NCBI RefSeq assembly: GCF_002251295.1
Contig: NZ_NPJA01000015.1
Span: 62,001 to 126,000, forward strand
Direction of reading: 5' to 3'
DNA length: 64,000 nucleotides
Source of the DNA: Prevotella sp. P5-50
Lineage (GTDB): Bacteria > Bacteroidota > Bacteroidia > Bacteroidales > Bacteroidaceae
Shown: piece by piece, positions 19,217 to 30,300 of the stretch
Layout: each line of letters begins with the position of its first letter
Numbering within the stretch: the stretch's first letter is position 1
Notes under the pieces: model-generated
The model's input: the letters and a program-made list of their open reading frames with translations, nothing else
The model's database searches: none
Told to the model about the DNA's origin: nothing
Translations under genes and position numbers: made by a program

Positions 19217-19271
19217 AAAGGATAAGAAAATTTGTTTTATTTCGATTGTCTCTTAGTTAAATTAGGTGTAG

Positions 19272-19996
19272 TTATTGACGGTAGAGAATCAGTGCCGACT
19301 GACCATCGATGGTAGTTTTACCACCGCTGACGGGCATGCCGATGCCTGCTTCACTAATCACTCCATTGCAGCAAGCCACGCGGTATTCACCTTCGGGAAT
19401 ATCGACAGTCTTGGTGTCGCGGTTGCCGTTTAGCACCACGATGATGTCTTTCCAGGTGTCAATGCCTTCCAGATCTTTCAACTGGAATGCAATGAGACAG
19501 TCCGAGGCGGTTAGGAATTGCAGATGGCGCACCACCCTTTCAGCCTTAGCGAAGGCGGAAAGCAGGATGATTCTTACGCAGTTGTATTAGGTTGCGATAG
19601 TATTCAAACACCTGAGGATACTGCTTCAGGTTGTCCCAGTTGAACTCAATGATGCTGTCTGACGATGGCACCACGCTGACCATTGACACCTACGGCCTTG
19701 GCAAAAGTGCCGGGACACTCGCCGCGACCGATGTCGAAAGTGTAGAACTTGCCGTTGAGGTCGCCTTTCACTGTGGCTTCCCAGCGGTCGGTGCCTACGG
19801 CGCGCATCTTCACAGTCTTGATGGGCTTGCCACCCTGACCGTTCTGATAGATACGCACTTTGGGCATAGCAGGTGCGTTGAGGTGGAATACGGTCTGTGT
19901 TTTATCATAGACCATCTCGTTGAAACGTCCCTGTGCATGGACCACCGGTGTGATTAGTGTGACCATCAGTGCAGATAGAATATATTTTCCATTCAT
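19272..19996 (-). pseudogene. Pullulanase remnant with internal deletion and frameshift
   Basis: Two pieces of a type I pullulanase are fused. The 5' piece (19996 to about 19655) gives a signal peptide (cut after VVHA), a CBM48-like beta domain and the linker GECPGTFAKAVGVNGQRGAI. It joins directly, in another frame, to the end of the GH13 barrel (DSIIEFNWDNLKQYPQVFEY, then LIQLRKNHPAFRL). A second frameshift occurs near 19555 before the C-terminal beta domain (VVRHLQFLTASDCLIAFQLK). The whole catalytic core, on the order of a kilobase or more, is missing, so no active enzyme can be made. Confidence 0.9.
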
Positions 19997-20017
19997 ATTG
20001 ATTGCTTCAATAGGGGA

Positions 20018-22201
<2,184 letters not shown>

Positions 22202-24874
22202 TTACGACCTGCCAGTCTGTCGGATAAGGGTGCTGATGGTGTCGGTCAGCTTGCTGTCGGCCATCAAATCCTCAATGTTGAGATGCATGCGGTAGCGCCA
22301 ATAGTGTTTCGGATTGGCTGGAATATTGATGCGCTCGGCATCGGCATCGGGTAGGCGGAGACGTTCATCCATAGCCAACCAGTCCTGAATGCTTAGGATG
22401 CAGAGCATGGACGGGCATGCCAAATGACGTGCGATGATGTCTTCTGCCAACCATCCGGGGAGTGGATGGGGAGCAACGCCGTCGCGATATAGCATCGTGT
22501 TGTAGTAGTCTTGAGTGCGGTTGTAATCTTCGTCCCACCACTGGCGAAGGGTCGGCATGTCGTGACTTGATATGGTGCAGACCGAACGGTAGTGATTGCT
22601 GCTGAGATGACCAAAGCGCACTGTGGGCGACTTGGGCATGCTTTGCAGTTCCAGACTGAGTATCTTCAACTCGTTCATCACCCAGGGCACGCAGTCGGGC
22701 ACCATACCCAAATCTTCTGCGCATACCAACATGCGGGTGGCTTGTACCAACTTAGGAAGTTTCTTCATTGCCTCGCGATACCAGAACTGGTTATTGCGGC
22801 GATAGAAGTAGTCGTTGTAGAGTCGGTTGAAAGCCGCCTTATCGTTGTCGTAGAGTGATTCATAGATGAAGTCGAGCTGGGCGGAAATGCGTGGATGGAA
22901 CATGTTGGGATCGCGGCGGTCGCGAACAAAGAGTACGTCGCTTACCAAGACATATAGTCCATCGCGCAACCATAGGTCTTCCTGACAGGTTGTCTTTGCA
23001 AAGCGTGCTTCTATCTTGCGCTGTGTATCTACCTCAGCTTTCATGCGGTAACGCTCGCCATCGATGCGTTCGAGATAGGTTTGGCGCACTTCATCAGCAC
23101 GCTCGTGGAAGATTCGGTCCAATACCCAGTCGGTAATGAAAGGTTCGGTGAAGCGTTGCTCTTGGAAGTTGAAACCATACTGTGCTATCTCTTCGCGGCT
23201 CATGGCCTGCGAAGGAGAAAACTGTCCGAGAAGTCCGTGAACGCTGTCGGTGGGGATTTCCCAAATGCGGAAGAATCCTAAGACGTGGTCGATACGGTAG
23301 GCATCGAAGAACTGTGACATGTTTTGGAAACGACGAACCCACCATTGGCAGTCGTCTTTCAGCATTTCATCCCAGTTGTAGGTAGGGAATCCCCAGTTTT
23401 GACCGTTCACCGAGAAGTCGTCGGGTGGTGCACCGGCCTGTCCGTTGAGGTTGAAATATTTGGGTTCCATCCATACATCGCAACTGTAACGGTTGACGCC
23501 GATGGGGATATCGCCCTTGAGAATGACACCTTTCTGCTTGGCATAGTCGTGCGCTGCTTTCATCTGTGATGACAAAACGAACTGCACGAAATAGTAGAAG
23601 GCTACCTCCTCGTAGGCTTTAGTACGAGAGTTTGATAAGTTTTGGCGGTCATCCTCATTCCATGTGTTGTGGTCTTTCCATTGAGTAAAATCGGCTGTAC
23701 CATACTTATCTCTCAGATATGAATACTGAGCGTATGGTATGAGCCAATTCTGAGTCTCCTGGAAGAATGCCTTAAATTCGGCACTCTTCATCGTCTTTTT
23801 ACCTTCTTGAAGATAGAGTTTCTGCAAATATGCTAATTTAAATCTGTTTACTGCTTCGTAATCAATCTGTGGCAAAGCGTTCAAACGCTGGCGCTCTGCC
23901 TCGGAAGACTTGCGATCTGCCTCATCTGCCAATGCGGGTAAAGCGCGAAGATCGGCATACTGAGGATGGATGGCAAAGATGCTGATGCAACTGTAGGGAT
24001 AGGAGTCGGTCCAGGTGTGCGTAATGGTTGTGTCGTTGATGGGCAACAACTGCAATACGCGCTGACCAGTCTTGACTACCAAGTCTATCATCATCTTCAA
24101 ATCGCCGAAATCACCAACACCCGCACTGCTCTTGCTTCTCAGCGAGAATACGGGTATCAATGTGCCTGCCAGTTTGTGATTGTAAATCTCGAAAAATGCC
24201 TGATCGAGATGATATACCACTACTTGGCCCTTCGACATGGTGGGCAGACTGATGCTACGGTTGTAGCCACATTCCCATAGTTGGATGCTGCCTGAAGCGT
24301 CGGTGATGACGAACTTCAGTTCTACAGGACCGTTGTGCAAGGGTGCTGCATCAATGTCAATCGCCCATTCACCATAGTTATGGAGGGTCATGGGGAGTGA
24401 CTTCTCAGGATTCCAACCGCCCAATGAGGGAGCAGAACCTATTACTGCCAATCGCTCGCCATTGCGCAACTGTGGTGCACGAACGGTGATCCGCACTGTT
24501 TGGGCGAAAGAGGTAGCCTTCATCTGTTGAGGCTCCTGGTGGTTGATGCAGTCTGTAAAGGCGCTACTGTATAGATATGAGTCATCGGGCATACTGTTCC
24601 ATCGGTCGTAGATGGTATATTCAGTAGCCGTGGTGCTGGTTATGTCCAACAGGTGTCTTACCATCTGCCATTCGTAACGGTCGCCGTTGCTGCCGCCAGA
24701 CACCTTATAATAATAGGCGAGGGTAGTGGCTTTGCTCTGTGCTAAATCGCAGTACCAATCTGTGCCGTTGATGGTTGTCATGCGGTACGACTTCACCTCA
24801 TGGCCTTCTATGATGTTCAGCGATACTTCTTCGCCGAAGTTTGTATTGTATTCAATATGGAAATGTAGAGTCAT
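22202..24874 (-). CDS. malQ: GH77 4-alpha-glucanotransferase with two starch-binding modules
   Basis: About 890 residues from the ATG at 24874 (MTLHFHIEYNTNFGEEV); the longer frame to 24946 is unlikely. Two N-terminal CBM20-type modules (about 1-120 and 125-230, the second with IGSAPSLGGWNPEKSLPMTL) precede the GH77 barrel. Catalytic motifs are present: Asp in YRIDHVLGFFRIWEIP, Glu in VCAEDLGMVPD, Asp in TISSHDMPTLRQWW. The enzyme transfers maltosyl units between maltodextrins in the cytoplasm; there is no signal peptide. A perfect LacI-type palindrome lies 93 bases upstream. Confidence 0.93.
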   Translation of the reverse strand: MTLHFHIEYNTNFGEEVSLNIIEGHEVKSYRMTTINGTDWYCDLAQSKATTLAYYYKVSGGSNGDRYEWQMVRHLLDITSTTATEYTIYDRWNSMPDDSYLYSSAFTDCINHQEPQQMKATSFAQTVRITVRAPQLRNGERLAVIGSAPSLGGWNPEKSLPMTLHNYGEWAIDIDAAPLHNGPVELKFVITDASGSIQLWECGYNRSISLPTMSKGQVVVYHLDQAFFEIYNHKLAGTLIPVFSLRSKSSAGVGDFGDLKMMIDLVVKTGQRVLQLLPINDTTITHTWTDSYPYSCISIFAIHPQYADLRALPALADEADRKSSEAERQRLNALPQIDYEAVNRFKLAYLQKLYLQEGKKTMKSAEFKAFFQETQNWLIPYAQYSYLRDKYGTADFTQWKDHNTWNEDDRQNLSNSRTKAYEEVAFYYFVQFVLSSQMKAAHDYAKQKGVILKGDIPIGVNRYSCDVWMEPKYFNLNGQAGAPPDDFSVNGQNWGFPTYNWDEMLKDDCQWWVRRFQNMSQFFDAYRIDHVLGFFRIWEIPTDSVHGLLGQFSPSQAMSREEIAQYGFNFQEQRFTEPFITDWVLDRIFHERADEVRQTYLERIDGERYRMKAEVDTQRKIEARFAKTTCQEDLWLRDGLYVLVSDVLFVRDRRDPNMFHPRISAQLDFIYESLYDNDKAAFNRLYNDYFYRRNNQFWYREAMKKLPKLVQATRMLVCAEDLGMVPDCVPWVMNELKILSLELQSMPKSPTVRFGHLSSNHYRSVCTISSHDMPTLRQWWDEDYNRTQDYYNTMLYRDGVAPHPLPGWLAEDIIARHLACPSMLCILSIQDWLAMDERLRLPDADAERINIPANPKHYWRYRMHLNIEDLMADSKLTDTISTLIRQTGRS

Positions 24875-24966
24875 ATTTATATGAGTTATTGGGTTTCTCG
24901 GTGCGAAAGTAAGAAAAAAAACTGTACCTTCTGGTGCTCCAATCAAACTATTTTTATCTTAAGACG

Positions 24967-24980
24967 TGCAAACGTTTGCA
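24967..24980. promoter_or_regulatory. LacI-family operator palindrome
   Basis: TGCAAACGTTTGCA is a perfect 14-bp palindrome with the central CG typical of LacI/GalR operators. It lies upstream of GH77 and just past the end of the recognisable MFS remnant. A near copy, TGCAAACGTTAGCA, lies upstream of the lacI-type gene. The pair suggests one regulator controlling both. Confidence 0.8.
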
Positions 24981-25015
24981 TTACTTACGCTCCCTTTTTG
25001 TCTATCAAAGACACA

Positions 25016-25243
25016 AAAACGGCACCACGTCTTGTCGCTGAGACTACCAACTATCGGTTGTACGAGGATTCCCATCAATGGTGGGAGAATCCAGAATTAA
25101 CTCAAATCGTGGGGGTCTGCTCCTAAAGTGGCAAAAATACGCGAGATATTTGCGCTTTGCAGGGCGTAGGCAATCTGTACACCGAAGAATCCAAAACTCA
25201 AATTCCAGAGTGTCCAGAATGAAAGATCAGGTTTTTGTGTCAT
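25016..25243 (-). pseudogene. MFS maltose/maltodextrin transporter remnant
   Basis: From an ATG at 25243 the minus strand encodes MTQKPDLSFWTLWNLSFGFF and GVQIAYALQSANISRIFATL, then GADPHDLS, a TAA stop (25099-25097), and in the same frame FWILPPLMGILVQPIVGSLS, then DKTW. This is the N-terminus and first two helices of the SLC45-like MFS sugar transporters that sit beside lacI in Bacteroidota starch loci. Homology stops near 25016, so perhaps 70-75 of more than 400 residues survive. It is inactive. Confidence 0.85.
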
Positions 25244-25334
25244 TGTTATTATTGTTTTTTTTTGTTTAACGTATGAATGAATGTTTTGTGTCGTATGGTA
25301 TCATGTTGCTTGCCGTATATTATAATATGCTATG

Positions 25335-26366
25335 TTAGCGTGTCGTACCTCTGATAACCAGTCGGGTACGAACTACACGCAGTTCTACTTCGTCCTTGGG
25401 AATACTGCCTTCCACTTGTCCTATTAGAATGTTGGCAGCCTCTTCGCCTACGGCAATACCGCGCTGCTCTACTGTTGTCAGCATTGGATCGCTGGCTTTG
25501 GCACGGTCACTATTGGTAAATCCGCAGATACTGATGTCAGTAGGAATGCGGAATCCCATGTGCTTGGCGGTATAGAGTATGCCGATAGCCGTGTCATCGT
25601 TGATGGCAAAGAATGCATCGGGTCTTTCGCCTTCTGGTAATGATAGAATCTCTGGTGTAATAGCCTCGGCTTGTGCACGGTTGTCACATAGTTTAACGAA
25701 GCCTTCATGTTCTTTCAAACCATGTTTTGCCAAGGCATCGTGATAGCCGTTATAGCGGTTCTTCGACAGTTCGAGATTCATGGGAGAACCATAGAAAGCA
25801 ATGCGTTTGCAGCCGGTATCTATCAGATGGGTCACGGCTGTATATGCTCCCATATAGTCATCTACCACAACTCGCGAACCATTCACACCTGTACAGATGC
25901 GGTCGTAAAATACCAAAGGTACGCCATTGTCCATCAGTTTGCGGAAATGGTCATATTGCTTGGTGTCCTTGGCTTGTGACACAATGATGCCACACACCTT
26001 ATTCTTATAGAAGGAGTCGCAGATAGCCACTTCCTTATCATAGCGCTCGTTGCTTTGTGCCACCATCACACGGTAGCCGCGTGCACGTGCTTCTTCCTCA
26101 ATGCCCGAAAGTACTGACATGAAATAGTAATGCACAAACTCAGGAACAATTACTCCTATCACCTTCATGGGCTGTATCCTACTGTGACGCAGGGCTTCAC
26201 CAATGACATTAGGATAGAAGTTGCGCTCCTTTGCGTAGGCTTGGATGCGTTTCTTTTGCGATGCGCTAATGCGTGGACTGTCCTTCAAGGCACGGCTCAC
26301 GGTAGCTACGGAAACGCCCAATTCGCGGGCGATATCCTTCATTGTTATAGGTATTTTATCACTCAT
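25335..26366 (-). CDS. LacI-family transcriptional regulator
   Basis: 343 residues from the ATG at 26366 (MSDKIPITMKDIARELGVSV); a longer frame to 26387 is less likely. The N-terminal helix-turn-helix and hinge (VSVATVSRALKDSPRISASQ) is followed by a periplasmic-binding-protein-like sensor domain (IGVIVPEFVHYYFMSVLSGI through CGFTNSDRAKASDPMLTTV). By position it is the expected maltodextrin-responsive regulator of the starch genes downstream. The near-palindrome at 26456-26469 suggests autoregulation. It appears intact although its neighbouring transporter is destroyed. Confidence 0.92.
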   Translation of the reverse strand: MSDKIPITMKDIARELGVSVATVSRALKDSPRISASQKKRIQAYAKERNFYPNVIGEALRHSRIQPMKVIGVIVPEFVHYYFMSVLSGIEEEARARGYRVMVAQSNERYDKEVAICDSFYKNKVCGIIVSQAKDTKQYDHFRKLMDNGVPLVFYDRICTGVNGSRVVVDDYMGAYTAVTHLIDTGCKRIAFYGSPMNLELSKNRYNGYHDALAKHGLKEHEGFVKLCDNRAQAEAITPEILSLPEGERPDAFFAINDDTAIGILYTAKHMGFRIPTDISICGFTNSDRAKASDPMLTTVEQRGIAVGEEAANILIGQVEGSIPKDEVELRVVRTRLVIRGTTR

Positions 26367-26384
26367 GGTTTTCAGTTGTTGGCA

Positions 26385-26413
26385 CAAAAGTACTTATTAT
26401 TTTTGAAAACAAA
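26385..26413 (-). promoter_or_regulatory. Promoter of the LacI-family gene
   Basis: On the minus strand TTTG (26413-26410) and TACTTTTG (26392-26385) are 17 bp apart, slightly short of the usual 19-21. Initiation would be a few bases before the ATG at 26366. Confidence 0.5.
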
Positions 26414-26455
26414 GGTGATTTTTGACGTAAATCAATAAAATCAGATGCAAACGTT

Positions 26456-26469
26456 AGCATTAAAAAAAC
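26456..26469. promoter_or_regulatory. Second LacI-type operator, one mismatch
   Basis: TGCAAACGTTAGCA differs from the perfect palindrome at 24967-24980 by one base. It lies about 90 bases upstream of the lacI-type start, upstream of the promoter boxes. Confidence 0.7.
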
Positions 26470-26617
26470 ATCGGATTTGACCTGAAATACTTTTGCCAAA
26501 CATCTGAAACTCCTTGTCAAAACATGATCTGCAAATACCGATCAGTTTCATTTCTATGCGATATTTGTTGCTTTTGATGGAGAAACAGCAGCACCACAGA
26601 TACGCTTACGACCATGT

Positions 26618-26722
26618 TGTGGTCGAAGTGTGGTCGAAATTCCATGATTTGAACATTCGACCACACCGTAAGATCCTAACAGATAGGATATTGCAAATAT
26701 CTGTGGTCGTGTGGTCGAAATT
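26618..26722. repeat. Inverted-repeat cassette 1 (GTGTGGTCGAA)
   Basis: The word GTGTGGTCGAAAT occurs forward at 26628-26640 and 26709-26721 and inverted at 26655-26666, with half copies at 26618-26627 and 26702-26709. Between them lie two small stems, TCCTA-acaga-TAGGA and GATATT-gca-AATATC. No gene is present. The layout (forward, inverted, forward doublet) recurs with a different word in the next cassette. Confidence 0.65.
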
Positions 26723-26803
26723 TCTTAAAAACTAAAATAACTATGCGCGAGAGCATGGCTGCTTATTCGTCATGACTTCTCATCACTAAACCGATGGCAA
26801 CTG

Positions 26804-26888
26804 GGTGTTCGAATATTCCTGTGTTTTTAGAATCGAACACCGCTATAATGTGCAGTAATACACGAAGTTATTTCAATGTGGTGTTCGA
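26804..26888. repeat. Inverted-repeat cassette 2 (GGTGTTCGA)
   Basis: GGTGTTCGA is forward at 26804-26812, inverted (TCGAACACC) at 26833-26841 and forward again at 26880-26888, where a second TGTTCGAT-like half follows. The arrangement parallels cassette 1 although the word differs; both share a G-G/T-TCGAA core. Confidence 0.6.
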
Positions 26889-26915
26889 TGTTCGATCTGA
26901 AACAAAAAACTAATT

Positions 26916-26939
26916 CGCGTGCGCACGTGTGCGCACGCG
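26916..26939. repeat. Alternating purine-pyrimidine palindrome
   Basis: Twenty-four consecutive bases alternate pyrimidine and purine. Within them GCGTGCGCAC and GTGCGCACGC are perfect inverted arms around a GT centre. It is strikingly GC-rich in an AT-rich region and lies about 30 bases upstream of the first promoter-array hairpin. Confidence 0.8.
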
Positions 26940-26967
26940 ATGCATTATTATCTGATTTCAGATGAAG

Positions 26968-27287
26968 AGATGCTACGCATCTGAGGTACTCACGTTCGAA
27001 AATGAAAATAAAATCGTTATTTTATTTTGCATTTCTCTCACTTAATCGTACCTTTGGTCTCACAGACCTTAGGTACTCACGTTCAAAAATGCTCAAATAA
27101 ATTTTGCATTTTCTTCACTTAATCGTACCTTTGGTCTTACAGACCTTAGGTACTCACGTTCAAAAATACTCAAATAAATTTGGCATTTTCTTCACTTAAT
27201 CGTACCTTTGGTCTTACAGACCTTAGGTACTCACGTTCAAAAATACTCAAATAAATTTTGCATTTTCTTCACTTAATCGTACCTTTG
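26968..27287 (+). promoter_or_regulatory. Tandem promoter array A: four complete promoters
   Basis: TACCTTTG boxes start at 27049, 27126, 27203 and 27280, exactly 77 bp apart. Each has a TTTG 19 bp upstream (20 in the third unit), so each is a full Bacteroidota promoter. The spacer ends in the same CACTTAATCG every time. Unit junctions carry hairpins: AGATGC-TAC-GCATCT before unit 1 and GGTCT-(C/T)AC-AGACC at the next three boundaries, flanked by GTACCT and AGGTAC. The last -7 box is 21 bases from the ATG of the downstream gene. The first unit has the longer spacer type of array B. Confidence 0.88.
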
Positions 27288-27308
27288 TAATCAAATAAAC
27301 GTACTACA

Positions 27309-30300
27309 ATGAGCACAGTACCACAGCAATGGAATCAGTTTTATCTGAAAGACGTATCGTTTGTCAACCTCATGACACGACGCATCTTCAATGTACTTAT
27401 AGTTGCCAACCCCTATGACGCCTTTATGTTGGAGGACGATGGCAGAGTGGATGAGAAACTCTTCGACGAGTATATGGAACTCGGCATGCGCTATCCACCA
27501 TCGTTCAGTCAGGTGTCAACCACTGAAGAGGCAGAGCAAGTGCTTAAAACTACCGATGTCGATCTGGTGATATGTATGCCAGGTAATGCCGACAACGATG
27601 CCTTTGCTGTGGCGCGTGACGTGAAACGCATGGCACCACAGATTCCCTGTGTGGTGCTGACACCATTCTCACACGGTATCACCAAACGTATAGAAAACGA
27701 GGATATGTCTATCTTCGACTATGTGTTCTGCTGGTTGGGAAACACCAACCTCATACTCTCTATCATCAAACTGATAGAAGACCGGATGAATATCGAGCAC
27801 GATATCAACGAGGCTGGCGTGCAGATGATACTCCTCGTAGAGGACAATATACGTTTCTACTCCTCTGTATTGCCCAACCTCTACAACTATATTCTGGCAC
27901 AGAGTAAGCGATTCTCGACCGAAGCGCTCAATCCACATGCTGCAGCACAGCGCAAACGAGGACGCCCCAAAGTGGTGCTTGCCACCAACTACGAGGATGC
28001 GATGCGCATCTATGAGAAGTATCATGAAAATACCTTGGGCGTCATCAGCGATACCCGATTCCCCATGCATACCCCACACGGACAGTTGGCACAGGTGCAG
28101 GATGGCGATGCTGAGGCTGGACTGAAACTGTTGCGCGAGATACGCAAGCGCGATGAATATGTGCCACTCATTCTGCAAAGTAGCGAAAGCGAAAACCGCG
28201 CAAAGGCAGAAGCCGAGGGCTTTGACTTCATCGACAAGAACAGTAAGAAGATGAATGTTGACCTGCGACAGGTGATAGAAGAACACATGGGATTCGGCGA
28301 CTTCATCTTCCGCGATCCGCAAACCCATGAAGAGGTGTGTCGTGTGCGATCGCTGAAGGAACTGCAAGACAATATCTTCAAGATTCCCAACGACTCGATG
28401 CTCTACCATATATCGCGCAACCACATGAGCCGCTGGCTCTGTGCAAGAGCCATCTTCCCCGTATCGGCATTCCTCAAACATGTCACCTGGCACAAGCTAC
28501 AGGATGTCGATGCCCACAGACAGATTATCTTCGATGCCATCGTGCAGTATCGACACATGAAGAATATCGGCGTGGTGGCAGTATTCGACCGCCTGAAATT
28601 TGACACCTACAGCCACTTTGCACGCATTGGAGAAGGTTCGCTCGGAGGAAAAGGCCGTGGCCTGGCATTCCTTGACAACATCATCAAGCGCCATCCCGAA
28701 CTCAATCAGTATCCTAATGCGCGAGTCATGATACCGAAGACCGTTGTGCTCTGCACCGACTACTTCGACCAGTTTATGGATAAGAACAATCTCTGGGGCA
28801 TAGCCCTCAGCGATGCCAGCGATGACGAGATACTCCATCACTTCCTCAAAGCACAGTTGCCCGATGCACTCATTGCCGACTTCTTCACTTTCTTCGATGC
28901 GATCAAGTCGCCAATCGCTGTGCGCTCGTCGTCGCTGCTGGAGGACTCCCATTATCAGCCCTTTGCCGGTATCTACAGCACCTATATGATTCCTTATCTC
29001 GACGATAAGTATGAGATGCTCCGTATGTTGGCATGTGCTATCAAAGGCGTGTATGCATCGGTCTATTATAAAGATTCGAAAGCCTATATGACGGCTACTT
29101 CCAATGTGATCGACCAAGAGAAAATGGCTGTCATACTACAGGAAGTGGTGGGCAAGACCTATGGCGATAAATACTATCCGACCTTTAGCGGTGTGCTCCG
29201 ATCACTCAACTATTACCCGATAGGCGATGAGACTGCCGAGGAAGGTATTGCTTCCCTCGCCCTTGGGCTCGGTAAATATATTGTTGATGGAGGGCAGACG
29301 TTGCGCGTTTCGCCCTATCATCCCAATCAGGTGTTGCAAACCTCAGAGATGGAAACGGCACTCCGTGAGACCCAGACACGCTTCTATGCACTCGATATGA
29401 GTAGGGTGGGCGATGATTTCCAAGTGGATGATGGCTTCAATATCAAGAATCTGAGAGTGAAAGAAGCCGATAAGGATGGGGCGCTCACCGGTATTGCTTC
29501 CACCTTCGATCCCTACGATCAAGTGATTCGCGACGGCATCTACGAAGGTGGACGAAAGATTATTTCCTTCTGTGGCGTACTCCAACACGGGGTGTTCCCA
29601 CTGCCAGAAATATTGCAGATGTCGGAGCGCTTCGGTGCCGACGAAATGCGCCGCCCGGTGGAAATAGAGTTTGCTTGCAATCTGGAGAATGGCGAACAAG
29701 GCAAGATGAACGGCAATTTCTATCTGTTGCAGATACGACCTATTGTCGATTCCAAGCAGGTGCTCGATGCCGACCTCGATGCCATCAGCGATGAGAAATG
29801 CTTGTTGCGATCTGCCAACTCGTTAGGACACGGTATTTCGGAAGATGTCACCGATGTGGTATATGTCAAGACCAACGATGATTTTACGGCTTCAGAAAAT
29901 CCGTATATCGCCGACGAGATAGAACAAATCAACAGACGATTCCTCAACGAGGGACGCAACTACGTACTGGTAGGACCGGGACGATGGGGATCAAGCGACT
30001 ATTGGTTGGGCATTCCCGTCAAGTGGCCACACATCTCTGCAGCACGCGTTATCGTGGAAGAGGGACTCAAAAACTATCATGTCGATCCCTCGCAAGGCAC
30101 TCACTTCTTTCAGAATCTCACCTCCTTTGGCGTGGGTTACTTCACCATCAATACCTATACGGGCGATGGCCTATTTCAGAAAGAGGTGCTCGACAGTATG
30201 CCTGCTGTGGAAGAGACACCACATGTGCGCCATGTGCGCTTCGACAAGCCGTTGAAGATCATGATGGATGGCAAGAAGCAGAAGGGTGTTGTACTTCTGC

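Noticed and set aside
17756..19225. 489-codon plus-strand frame opposite the GH13 gene
   Set aside because: Antisense shadow of a clear GH13 gene with intact catalytic residues.
24875..24946. Longer start for GH77
   Set aside because: The 24 extra residues have no similarity to CBM20 and the ATG at 24874 matches the family start.
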